A DNA stretch of 9,348 nucleotides from assembly GCA_009778835.1 (NCBI GenBank), contig WRFK01000049.1:1-9348 (forward strand). The letters are read 5' to 3'. This DNA comes from Spirochaetaceae bacterium (GTDB taxonomy: Bacteria; Spirochaetota; Spirochaetia; CADAEX01). Position numbers and translations under genes: made by a program. Positions 1 through 6,790 of this stretch are shown in pieces; the stretch's first letter is position 1; each line of letters starts with the position of its first letter. The notes beneath the pieces were generated by a model. It saw only the letters and a program-made list of their open reading frames with translations. It did no database searches and was not told where the DNA came from.

Positions 1-204
1 GATCTTTTTTACAAGATGGGAAGTTTTGAGTTCTTTATTTGCTGATTTTAAGAAATAAGACCTTACCCTGCTATGTAAATTTTTCGCTTTTCCAACATAT
101 ATTACCTCTTGCTTCTGGTTTTTCATGATATATACGCCGGGAGTTTCGGGCAATTCTTTTACTCTTTCTTCAAGGTTAGCTCTATTTTCTTTTGAATTTT
201 TCAT
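1..204 (-). CDS. uvrC: UvrC, N-terminal fragment (excinuclease ABC subunit C), cut by window edge
   Basis: The minus strand from ATG at 204 reads 68 codons with no stop up to base 1. The protein contains the start of a GIY-YIG nuclease domain in the form typical of Uvr[11 protein letters not shown] (residues 18-27), then [18 protein letters not shown] (34-51). UvrC is the cytosolic subunit that cuts damaged DNA on both sides of a lesion after UvrA/UvrB recognition, and the GIY-YIG domain makes the 3' incision. The catalytic glutamate, the UVR domain, the endonuclease V-like domain and the HhH motifs would all lie beyond the edge, so completeness cannot be judged. No strong Shine-Dalgarno is visible (cggtaaaa precedes the ATG). 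It is divergent from the LamG/FN3 gene. The identification rests on motif recognition and is confident; smaller GIY-YIG proteins are less likely because the KNL-R-RVRSYF stretch is UvrC-like. Confidence 0.93.
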   Translation of the reverse strand, partial: MKNSKENRANLEERVKELPETPGVYIMKNQKQEVIYVGKAKNLHSRVRSYFLKSANKELKTSHLVKKI

Positions 205-270
205 TTTTTACCGATATTATTATAATACAGTCTCTTAAATTTATAAATTATAAAAGAAAATTTGATATTA
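205..270. promoter_or_regulatory. Divergent promoter region between uvrC and the LamG/FN3 gene
   Basis: This AT-rich gap contains a perfect TATAAT on the plus strand (221-226). An overlapping TATAAT lies on the minus strand (224-219), so the same bases could serve as -10 elements in both directions. The plus-strand -35 at 17 bp spacing is weak (TTTTCA, 198-203) and lies inside the uvrC start. The minus-strand one is TTTATA (247-242). The minus element would give a leader of only about 8 nt for uvrC. In low-GC DNA such hexamers arise by chance, so this is a candidate only. Confidence 0.35.
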
Positions 271-1770
271 ATGAAAAGAATAGTAGTTTTTCTGTTTATT
301 ATTATAGTTCCTCTCTATTCAATTGAAAGGGAATATATTCTTGGCGGAGATAATTGGCAGCCCCTTCTATTGAAAAACATAGAGATCAATCAAAATGAAG
401 CTGGTGAAAACTCCCTTTTTATTCAAAACGGCGAATACGCGCTGGATAATTCCACAGAACTTCTTCTCCATTTTAACTCTCTACCTATAGTTGATGTTAC
501 AGGCAATTTTAGACTAATAGAAAATAAAGTTTCCATATCCGAAGGCCGAAAAAAGTTTGGCGCAGGAGCAGCGCTGTTTAATAAAGAAACAAACAGTATT
601 GTTCTTGACCGCAATGGAAGGGGATTTTTTCCCGGAAGAATTTATTCAGATGATTTTAGTATAGAATTTTGGGTCTACGGACAAAATTATACTGATGGAG
701 AAACGATTTTTTTTGTTGATGGTTTTGCAGATATAGGCAATGGTTTTATTTCGCAGCTTTTCAGGTGCCATATTGAAAACAGAAAAACAGTCTGGACCAT
801 AAAAAACTTTTTTATCCCACCGGGCTCCAAAGAATTCGAAGTAAAAATATCAAGCGAAAGACAGCTTATACCAGGCGTGTGGACGCACCATTTACTCAGA
901 TATGATTCTACAACAGGTTTAATGGAATATCTTATTGATGCTAAACCGGAATCTGTTATATATGCCACAACATCCGAAAGAGAGGCTGGGCAGGTTTATC
1001 CTTTATACTCAGGGACCAGAGGGAGAATTGTAATAGGAAATAACTTTACAGGCTTGATCGATGAATTCCGTTTTAAGCTTGAGTGGATCAATAATAATAT
1101 GCTGCCGTTGCTGGGAGCTCATACAGGAGTTTATATATCGGAACCTGTAGATCTGGGGAACAGCAAATCTACGCTTATTGGCTTTGAAGCAAAAAACATA
1201 ATTCCTATAGGTACAGATATTTTATATTACTATTATCTTAGCGATTCCAGGCAAGCCATTATGGAGGATAGTCCGGAATGGAAAAAAATCGCGCCAGGTT
1301 CAGGGTTGCTTAGCGAAAGAGGGGGGCGTTTTTTACGTATTAAAGCTGTGCTTTATTCTGATGGTGAAAAAAGCGTATCTCCTTCTGTTTCGAGAATCAA
1401 TATAAAATTTGATCAAAAAAGCTCACCGCCTCCGCCAAGAGTTGTAAGGGCAGAACCGGGAAACAGCAGCGTAAGGCTTAAATGGTCGGAAGTTATAGAT
1501 CCGGATATTGACGGCTATTATGTATATTTTGGCGAAAGATCCGGAAAATATTTTGGGTCTGAAAAAAATAACAATACTTCTCCAATAGATGTCGGAAAAA
1601 ACAACGAGATAATAATACGCAATCTTGAAAACGGCAGAATATACTATTTTGCTGTTGTTTCATACAGCAGATCAACGCCCCGTTATGGAAGTGTAATAGT
1701 AAATGAAGGCGGAGACTATTCTGTTGAAGTAAGCGCAAGGCCTCTTGAGACATATGGAGATATAAAATGA
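271..1770 (+). CDS. Exported LamG-like + fibronectin type III protein
   Basis: The ATG at 271 (499 residues) is preferred over an in-frame TTG at 262, because it begins directly with a signal peptide: MKRIVVFLFIIIVPLYS, a basic N-terminus plus a hydrophobic core, with likely cleavage near residue 17. The mature protein contains a concanavalin/LamG-like jelly-roll region at about residues 61-270 (LLLHFNS, then DDFSIEFWVYG, WTHHLLRYD and GLIDEFRF, the usual strand signatures). A fibronectin III-like domain follows at about 386-496 (PPPPRVVRAEP, VRLKWSE, DGYYVYFGE, GRIYYFAVVSYS). Such proteins usually bind carbohydrate or protein in the periplasm or at the cell surface; no catalytic residues are seen. 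The ribosome-binding site is weak (an AAAGA stretch about 15 nt upstream). Its stop overlaps the start of the TPR gene, so the two are almost certainly co-translated. The specific function is unknown; similar architectures occur in spirochaetes (recalled, not searched). Confidence 0.85.
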   Translation: MKRIVVFLFIIIVPLYSIEREYILGGDNWQPLLLKNIEINQNEAGENSLFIQNGEYALDNSTELLLHFNSLPIVDVTGNFRLIENKVSISEGRKKFGAGAALFNKETNSIVLDRNGRGFFPGRIYSDDFSIEFWVYGQNYTDGETIFFVDGFADIGNGFISQLFRCHIENRKTVWTIKNFFIPPGSKEFEVKISSERQLIPGVWTHHLLRYDSTTGLMEYLIDAKPESVIYATTSEREAGQVYPLYSGTRGRIVIGNNFTGLIDEFRFKLEWINNNMLPLLGAHTGVYISEPVDLGNSKSTLIGFEAKNIIPIGTDILYYYYLSDSRQAIMEDSPEWKKIAPGSGLLSERGGRFLRIKAVLYSDGEKSVSPSVSRINIKFDQKSSPPPPRVVRAEPGNSSVRLKWSEVIDPDIDGYYVYFGERSGKYFGSEKNNNTSPIDVGKNNEIIIRNLENGRIYYFAVVSYSRSTPRYGSVIVNEGGDYSVEVSARPLETYGDIK

Positions 1771-4337
1771 ATAACGAGGCATTGTTTGGAAAAGCTATTG
1801 CGCTTATAAAACATAAAGAATATGACGAAGCAGAAGATATTCTTAAAAGGCTAATAGCGGAAAATCCGGATAAAGAAAACCTGTATCTTACTTTAGGCAA
1901 TATATACTTGTTTAAAAACAAGAAACAGCAAGCTATGGATACTTATGAAAAAGCCATGCAGATTGCTCCGGAAAATCCGGATATTTACTGCAACATAGGC
2001 CTTGTCTATAAACAACAAGGCGATATGGATGAGGCTACTTCATACTTGCAGAAAGCTCTCTCTTTAGCAAAAGACAGGGCAGATATTTATTATAATTTAG
2101 GCAATATATACAAACAGTTAAAAAATTATACAGAAGCAGAAAAAATATTTCTGGAAGCTATCAAGCTGCAACCTGAATTTGTTCAGGTCTATAATAATCT
2201 TGGTTCTCTATATATTGAAAAAGGAGAATTCGCGCAAGCAGAAGAGATAATAAATAAAGGGCTTGCTATCGATGAAAATCATCCCAGGCTTTTATACAAT
2301 CTTGGAGTTGTAAAAGATTTGCAGGGAAAATCCGAAGAAGCAATAGGATTCTATAAACATTCTATTGTAACCCAACCATTATGGGTAGACAGCCTTAATA
2401 ATTTGGGTATTGCATACCATAAATCCAACAAGCATGGAAAGGCAATAAAAACTTTTAACAATGCTCTTGATGTTGAACCAAATAATCCTGTTCTTAAAAA
2501 TAATATTGCCGCTACATACGAATCTGTTGGAGAAGAAAAAAAAGCAAAAGAGTATTACAAAGAGGCAATTTCCCAAAATCCAGAATATATAAAAGCTTCG
2601 CTAAACCTTAGCGCCCTGTACAGGGAAACAGGTGATTTTGATAATGCGTTAAAAGAACTAAGCAGGATCGAAACAATAAACCCCAAAGATGAAGAGATAA
2701 AAATCCAGAAAGCGCACGTCTATTTTGAGCAGGGTGAATTTGATGATGCTGAGAAAATAATAGATCATTCAATAAAAAGTGAGAGCAAAGGCAATTCTGC
2801 TGCGTTTGCCCTTAAAGCGCTTTTAAGTATAAAGAAAGGAAAATCCGAAGAAGCAACAAAGTATATTGAAAAAGCAGATGCCCTTGAACCTGGAAATATT
2901 CCTCTTAAAAACGCTAAAGCAGAACTTTACAGGCAAAAGGGAGATCTCAAAAAAGCAGAAAATGAATTCAAAGATATTCTCTCTCTAAATAAAGGAAATC
3001 TTAAAGTTTCGATTGAGCTTGCAAAAGTCCTTAAAGAGCAGGAAAAATTTGAGGATGCTATTTCTGTATTGGATTCTCTAAAAGGGGATTATAAATATTA
3101 TAACGATACAATAACAGAATATACAGATATTTATAAAAAAACCGGGCAAACAGAAAAAGCTCTTGAATACTCCAATCAGTTTCTTGGAAAGATGGGGGAA
3201 GATGATTCCCAGATCGATATATCTTCCTTAAGTAAAGGGATAGAGTTATTTGAAGAAGCATCAAAATCTTACGAGATTTTGAATAACGAAAGAATGGAAG
3301 AGAGGCTTTCGGGATTTGTAAAAGAATATGTAAAAAGCGAGCAGGACAAAATTGCGCCGCAAGATGCAATGAGTTTTCTTGTCGGAGCCATAGAAGGGCT
3401 AAATGATGAACAAGTTCCTATACTCGATATTGGGGGAATAGAGCCTGTTATAGAAATAAACGAAGAAGAAGAGATGCGTATTCTAAATGAGGATGAAAAT
3501 TTAGATGATGAAGATAAAGAGATTGGCCTCTATGAAGAAGCAAAAGATAAAATAGAAAAAGAGATTATTGAAAAATACGGAAAAGATATGCCTCAGTTTT
3601 TTCCTCCGCGGCCGTTTCCCATGCCGCCTATTAATATTCCCATGCCCTCTATGCCGGCCCCTTCTTTTCCTCAAGCTCCTCCTCAGATGCCTGCTGCTCC
3701 GCAGCCGCAATCGCAGCCCCCTTCAATGCCTCCTGCAGAAGCGCCTTTGGCAAGACAACCTGCGCCCCCTCAGCAGCAAGCCGATAACAATCAGGAAGAT
3801 ATGCTTAAAAAATACGATGGAGTAGAAGAACCTGAAGGAGAACCTGTTCCAAACCTTAAAGATGAAACCGAGTATGTAAATACAGATATTGCCGGCTTGC
3901 TTGATAGCCTCGAAGGACTTACAGATTTTCTTACCGAAGGAAGAAAAGATAAGTATGAAAGCAGCGTAATGAAACTTAAAGTTGCAACACTAAAACGTAA
4001 ACTTAATGGAAACAAAGGGCTTCTCGATACTCTTGCCGAAAACGACGAAGGCGAAGAAGAAGGGGAGCCGGAAGAAAAAATAGCGCTGCCTGAAAAACGA
4101 TCCAATACAGATAGAAGAGAAGATAGAGACAGAAGAACCGAAGATAGAAGAAGCATTCAGGACAGAAGAGACAGCGTAAAAGAAGACAACGAAATTGTTA
4201 CAAAAGGCCAACTGGAAAATACATTTAGTTATATAAAAGGGCTTGCGGACTTTTTGCCCGAAGAAGTAGGCGTAGATGTTTTGAAGCTTAAAATTAGCAA
4301 GCTGCTTGGAAAAATAGACGAAAAGACCAGCAAATAA
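1767..4337 (+). CDS. Large TPR-repeat protein with Pro-rich linker and duplicated C-terminal motif
   Basis: This 856-residue protein starts at an ATG overlapping the previous stop (ATGA), with GGAGA at 1756-1760 as Shine-Dalgarno. It has no signal peptide, so it is predicted cytosolic. Residues 1 to about 475 are tandem tetratricopeptide repeats (roughly a dozen), for example IYCNIGLVYKQQGDMDEA and VYNNLGSLYIEKGEFAQA, a protein-binding superhelix. Acidic segments follow (about 560-590), then a Pro/Met/Gln-rich low-complexity linker (about 608-672). After this come a segment with GLTDFLTE (705-752), a charged stretch with four DRR triplets (778-802), and a second related segment GLADFLPE (813-850). 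The TPR part implies a scaffold or assembly role; the partner is unknown. Coupling to an exported LamG/FN3 protein suggests a shared process, although the two products should sit in different compartments. A relationship to spirochaete TPR proteins of unknown function is plausible but unverified. Confidence 0.88.
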   Translation: MNNEALFGKAIALIKHKEYDEAEDILKRLIAENPDKENLYLTLGNIYLFKNKKQQAMDTYEKAMQIAPENPDIYCNIGLVYKQQGDMDEATSYLQKALSLAKDRADIYYNLGNIYKQLKNYTEAEKIFLEAIKLQPEFVQVYNNLGSLYIEKGEFAQAEEIINKGLAIDENHPRLLYNLGVVKDLQGKSEEAIGFYKHSIVTQPLWVDSLNNLGIAYHKSNKHGKAIKTFNNALDVEPNNPVLKNNIAATYESVGEEKKAKEYYKEAISQNPEYIKASLNLSALYRETGDFDNALKELSRIETINPKDEEIKIQKAHVYFEQGEFDDAEKIIDHSIKSESKGNSAAFALKALLSIKKGKSEEATKYIEKADALEPGNIPLKNAKAELYRQKGDLKKAENEFKDILSLNKGNLKVSIELAKVLKEQEKFEDAISVLDSLKGDYKYYNDTITEYTDIYKKTGQTEKALEYSNQFLGKMGEDDSQIDISSLSKGIELFEEASKSYEILNNERMEERLSGFVKEYVKSEQDKIAPQDAMSFLVGAIEGLNDEQVPILDIGGIEPVIEINEEEEMRILNEDENLDDEDKEIGLYEEAKDKIEKEIIEKYGKDMPQFFPPRPFPMPPINIPMPSMPAPSFPQAPPQMPAAPQPQSQPPSMPPAEAPLARQPAPPQQQADNNQEDMLKKYDGVEEPEGEPVPNLKDETEYVNTDIAGLLDSLEGLTDFLTEGRKDKYESSVMKLKVATLKRKLNGNKGLLDTLAENDEGEEEGEPEEKIALPEKRSNTDRREDRDRRTEDRRSIQDRRDSVKEDNEIVTKGQLENTFSYIKGLADFLPEEVGVDVLKLKISKLLGKIDEKTSK
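3588..3782 (+). repeat. Proline-rich low-complexity coding segment in the TPR protein
   Basis: Residues about 608-672 are dominated by Pro, with Met, Gln and Ala (MPMPP, MPSMPAP and PPQQQ-type runs). At DNA level this appears as C-rich cct/ccc/ccg runs inside an otherwise A-rich gene. It probably forms an extended flexible linker between the TPR scaffold and the C-terminal module. Confidence 0.8.
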
Positions 4338-4411
4338 ACCAGTAATTAAAAATTTCGAATATGCATTTGCGAAACACTCCGTTACCCCGTGAGTGGTGAT
4401 AATCCCCTTTA
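4338..4411. other. Convergent intergenic gap with two weak dyads, no clear terminator
   Basis: This 74-bp gap lies between the TPR gene stop and the end of the ATPase gene on the other strand. It holds two 5-bp dyads: TTTCG/CGAAA (4353-4357 and 4370-4374) and CACTC/GAGTG (4375-4379 and 4391-4395, 11-nt loop). Neither is followed by a T run long enough for an ordinary intrinsic terminator, so how transcription of the two convergent genes ends is not evident. Confidence 0.35.
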
Positions 4412-5650
4412 TTATTTCATCCATAAAGCTGCTGCTGGTACAGCAAGCAACCCATCGCCAAAAGATAAAGTATATTCGCCGGAATAAAGAACTAAAGCAA
4501 TGTATGATGTTTTTCCCTTGATTATGTTTTCTCTAAACCATATTTGCGGTGCAAAATCTTCCCTGGATACACTGTGGCTGGCTTTAACTTCTATCCCAAC
4601 CATAGCTCCATCATCGCGCTCTATTAAAAAGTCAACTTCATGTTTTTTGTAATCCCTATATTGAAATAAATTATAGTCACTGTCCAAATCGATTTGAGCT
4701 GCCAATTCCTGAAAAATAAAAGTTTCCATTAATTTGCCGCTGCGGTCCGAGTCTCTCATTATATCATCTTTATTCCAGCCCAAGATGGATGTCATAAAGC
4801 CTGTATCACTAGCGTATATTTTTGAACTTTTCCCAACACGGTCATAATCTGTACGGACCCAGGGATTAACTCTTTCAAAAATAAACAAAGACTCAAGCGC
4901 GTTTATATATGCATCTAATGTTTGTTTGGAAATCGCCATTCCAGCGCCTATTTTCGCAGCATCCATAAATTTTCCGGACCAACCTGCTAAAACCAAAACC
5001 AGTTCTTTTAAATTATTTTGTCGCCTGATATTCATTAAATCTTTTAAATCCCTGTTTAAGAGATCAGAACTGTAATCTTTGTACCACTCTTTTCTCTCTT
5101 TTTGAGTTTTCAATTTAACAGCTTCGGGATAACCGCCACGAAACGCAAAATCAAAAATCTGCTCTTTATCATATCCTTCAATTTTCCTGGGAAAATCCAT
5201 ATTAAACGAATGTTTTAAAAATTTTGGTGAACGGTTCATGAGTTCACCTATTGTCAATGGACGCAGTCTAATCCGCTTGTTACGGCCAGCCATGCTATCG
5301 GTTATTATTGGCAATGTTTGAATATTTGCCGAACCTGTTAAGCAATACTGACCCACTCTGTTATTTTTATCTACAGCCATTTTGATTTCGGGTATAAGGT
5401 TTGGAGCTTTTTGTACTTCGTCTATAAACATAGTACCGGTGGAATGTTTTATAAACCCCTTTGGATCTTCTTTTGCAAACTTTAATAAATTGTCATCATC
5501 CAAAGATAATAAAACACTATCTTTTTTAAGAACCTGGTTCAGCAACGTTGTTTTGCCGGTTTGCCTTCCCCCTGTTAAAACTACTACACGACGGCTTTTT
5601 AGTGCTTTTTTTATCCCTTCTGCTTGCCATCTTGGGATTTCTTTTTGCAT
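4412..5650 (-). CDS. AAA_14 / DUF4143 family ATP-binding protein
   Basis: This 412-residue product has the usual full length for the AAA_14 + DUF4143 family. Visible motifs are Walker A GGRQTGKTT (residues 27-35), Walker B MFIDE (74-78) followed by VQKAP, and a sensor-like LTGSAN (104-109) followed by AGR and the LRPLTIGEL motif typical of the family. The C-terminal half is DUF4143-like and ends in a PD-(D/E)XK-like core: EVDFLIE with D340, then GIEVKAS with E354 and K356. These are orphan cytosolic ATPases common in spirochaetes, Bacteroidetes and archaea. Their role is not established, although a DNA-related or mobile function is often suspected. The start is supported by GAGGGT 5 nt upstream of ATG (AGAGGGTAAAAATG). 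It is convergent with the TPR gene and divergent from the nuclease-like gene at 5916, sharing a repeat-rich control region. Family assignment is confident; function is unknown. Confidence 0.92.
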   Translation of the reverse strand: MQKEIPRWQAEGIKKALKSRRVVVLTGGRQTGKTTLLNQVLKKDSVLLSLDDDNLLKFAKEDPKGFIKHSTGTMFIDEVQKAPNLIPEIKMAVDKNNRVGQYCLTGSANIQTLPIITDSMAGRNKRIRLRPLTIGELMNRSPKFLKHSFNMDFPRKIEGYDKEQIFDFAFRGGYPEAVKLKTQKERKEWYKDYSSDLLNRDLKDLMNIRRQNNLKELVLVLAGWSGKFMDAAKIGAGMAISKQTLDAYINALESLFIFERVNPWVRTDYDRVGKSSKIYASDTGFMTSILGWNKDDIMRDSDRSGKLMETFIFQELAAQIDLDSDYNLFQYRDYKKHEVDFLIERDDGAMVGIEVKASHSVSREDFAPQIWFRENIIKGKTSYIALVLYSGEYTLSFGDGLLAVPAAALWMK

Positions 5651-5662
5651 TTTTACCCTCTT

Positions 5663-5679
5663 TATGAGTATAGCTCATA
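5663..5679. promoter_or_regulatory. Perfect dyad over the candidate -10 of the ATPase gene (possible operator)
   Basis: TATGAG, a 5-bp spacer (tatag), then CTCATA forms a perfect inverted repeat with 6-bp arms. On the minus strand it contains TATACT (5672-5667), a close match to a -10 box. TTTACT lies 17 bp upstream (5695-5690, inside the first tandem repeat unit) as a possible -35. A protein bound to this dyad would block the promoter. The predicted start of transcription (about 5660) would fall at the Shine-Dalgarno, giving an unusually short leader, so the promoter call is tentative. Confidence 0.45.
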
Positions 5680-5680
5680 T

Positions 5681-5788
5681 GGGCAAAAAAGTAAAGTAGA
5701 ATTGGTTAAAAAGGTAAAATAGGATTGGGTAAAAAAGCAAAGTAGAATTGGTTAAAAAAGTAAAGTAGCAGAGGGTAAAAAAGCTGGC
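5681..5788. repeat. 23-bp tandem repeat, about 4.7 copies
   Basis: Units begin at 5681, 5704, 5727, 5750 and 5773 (the last is partial, 16 bp). Each starts GGGTAAAAAAG or GGTTAAAAAAG, followed by TAAAG and then TAGAATT, with a few substitutions (unit 2 has GGTAAAATAGGATT, unit 4 ends TAGCAGA). The period is not a multiple of three and the units carry in-frame TAG stops, so the array is not coding. It fills most of the space between the divergent ATPase and nuclease-like genes. The unit start resembles the translation start of the ATPase gene read on the opposite strand (GAGGGTAAAAATG versus GAGGGTAAAAAAG). It could be iterated binding sites or a slippage-prone array. Confidence 0.9.
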
Positions 5789-5870
5789 AATCATATCAAA
5801 AATATTTTTTTAATTTTTAAAGCAACCATCCCTTTTGCTAGGTTATAAAGTTATAGCTTCGACACTTTTG

Positions 5871-5909
5871 TTGACAGCTATACAAATGTAGAGTATTTTA
5901 AATAAGGAG
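5871..5909 (+). promoter_or_regulatory. Candidate sigma70-type promoter and RBS for the nuclease-like gene
   Basis: A perfect TTGACA (5871-5876) is followed after 17 bp by TATTTT (5894-5899), then AAGGAG (5904-5909), 6 nt before the ATG at 5916. The hexamers and spacing are good, but transcription would start near 5906, inside the Shine-Dalgarno. Either the leader is extremely short or the true promoter is elsewhere, for example with TATAAA at 5844-5849 as its -10. The AAGGAG itself is a convincing ribosome-binding site and fixes the start codon. Confidence 0.5.
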
Positions 5910-5915
5910 CATATT

Positions 5916-6488
5916 ATGCAGGAACTACAAAGCGAACCTCTAACTTTTGAAAAAGTCTGGGCTGCTCTGATGGAAAACAGAGAGCAAATGAAGGAAACTG
6001 ATCAGAAAATTCAAGAAACTGACCGGATCGTTAAGGAAGTTAGCAAGCAGATAGGCAAACTGGGTAACAGTTTCGGAGAACTTGCCGAACATCTTGTTGC
6101 TCCCGGTATTGTGGAAAAATTCAATGACCTTGGTTTTGGCTTTTATGGGATTTCCCCCAAAGGTCGCTTGTTTGCAGATCCCATAACAAAAAAATATTTA
6201 ACAGAAGTTGATATTATTCTGGAAAACAGCGAAATTTTTATGGCTATAGAAGTTAAATCAAAATTGCGCATGCAGGATGTGACTGACCATATAACCCGTA
6301 TGGAACTTTTACGCCGTATCGCAGATGCCATGAACGATAAAAGAAAATACCAGGGAGCAATTGCCACAGCCATAGTAACAAACGAAACACGCGACTATGC
6401 CCACAAGTCCGGATTCTATGTAATAGAGCAAAGTGGCGACACCATGAAGCTCGAAATACCCGAAGGGTTTGTTCCCCGAGCATGGTAA
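5916..6488 (+). CDS. Coiled-coil + PD-(D/E)XK nuclease-like protein (DUF3782-type)
   Basis: This is a 190-residue cytosolic protein. Residues about 20-50 form a heptad-like coiled coil with repeated KETDQKIQETD units. A conserved GKLGNSFGELAEHLVAPGI stretch follows (47-65). Then comes a PD-(D/E)XK-type core: LTEVDIIL with D99, and MAIEVKSK with E112 and K114. The layout matches the DUF3782-type proteins I recall from cyanobacteria, archaea and spirochaetes, annotated as restriction-endonuclease-like. A DNA-cutting or DNA-binding role is inferred from the fold only. The start is set by AAGGAG 6 nt upstream. It is divergent from the AAA_14/DUF4143 ATPase, which carries a similar D...E-x-K motif, and ends tail-to-tail with the interrupted XRE gene (3-bp gap). 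It is full-length with no breaks. Its natural role is unknown; it could be a stand-alone accessory gene. Confidence 0.85.
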   Translation: MQELQSEPLTFEKVWAALMENREQMKETDQKIQETDRIVKEVSKQIGKLGNSFGELAEHLVAPGIVEKFNDLGFGFYGISPKGRLFADPITKKYLTEVDIILENSEIFMAIEVKSKLRMQDVTDHITRMELLRRIADAMNDKRKYQGAIATAIVTNETRDYAHKSGFYVIEQSGDTMKLEIPEGFVPRAW

Positions 6489-6491
6489 ACA

Positions 6492-6785
6492 TTATAAAAT
6501 AATCTCTAAATAGAACAATGTAAATTGAAAAAACACTCTTTGGGAGAGACATTCTGCGGGTAGGATGTCTAGTCCTTTCATAATCCTCAATAGCGTGCTG
6601 AGCATCGGCTCGCTCTCTCCGCTCTACACGCGAAGTAATACGCTGCAATCAACGTAAGACTTATGTGCTAGAAAATTTGCGGACATTTTTTTGGCTTGAC
6701 GTAATTCTTTTATACGCTTCCCGATATCCTTAGCATCGTATTTTAAACCAAAGTCTTTTTTGAGATTATGTGTGTAGCTGGCCAT
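6492..6785 (-). pseudogene. XRE-family helix-turn-helix gene interrupted by one in-frame amber codon
   Basis: From ATG at 6785 the minus strand reads 53 codons to TAG (6626-6624). Past it, the same frame continues 43 codons to TAA (6494-6492). Before the stop: DIGKRIKELRQAKKMSANFL (residues 20-39), then AHKSYVDCSVLLRV. After it: SGESEPMLSTLLRIMKGLDI (55-74), then LPAECL. Joined, this is a normal XRE/Cro-C1 DNA-binding domain (IGKRIKELR, HTH, R-V-E-x-G, LLRI-K-LDI-PAE) in a 97-codon gene. The TAG falls where XRE domains have a near-invariant Glu, so GAG to TAG is the simplest explanation. No frameshift is needed. The ATG follows the 260-residue gene's stop after 5 nt, suggesting it is the last gene of that operon and translationally coupled, as there is no strong RBS. 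The 53-residue product would lack the second half of the domain. A sequencing error is possible. An XRE protein here could have been an operon autoregulator or an antitoxin. Confidence 0.8.
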
Positions 6786-6790
6786 TGCCG

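Noticed and set aside
262..270. TTG start three codons upstream for the LamG/FN3 gene
   Set aside because: The ATG at 271 gives a cleaner signal peptide, and neither start has a good RBS, so ATG is preferred.
3501..3825. Open frames antisense or out of frame over the proline-rich segment
   Set aside because: Their Arg/Leu-rich composition is the by-product of C-rich proline codons in the real gene.
4375..4395. Intrinsic terminator between the TPR and ATPase genes
   Set aside because: The stem is only 5 bp with an 11-nt loop and no following T run.
5681..5788. CRISPR array
   Set aside because: The units are contiguous 23-bp repeats with no unique spacers, and no cas genes are present.
6624..6626. 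TAG recoded as an amino acid
   Set aside because: The neighbouring 201-residue gene ends at TAG (7680-7678), and the other genes end at TAA or TGA, so genome-wide recoding has no support here.
6253..6648. 131-codon open frame on the minus strand across the XRE/nuclease-gene junction
   Set aside because: It begins inside the XRE gene in another frame and runs antisense through the 190-residue gene. Its peptide is Arg/His-rich, and the XRE signal is fully explained by the other frame.
6590..6650. Two compensating frameshifts in the XRE gene
   Set aside because: At first the domain seemed to change frame, but the pre-stop and post-stop parts share one frame, so one nonsense codon is enough.
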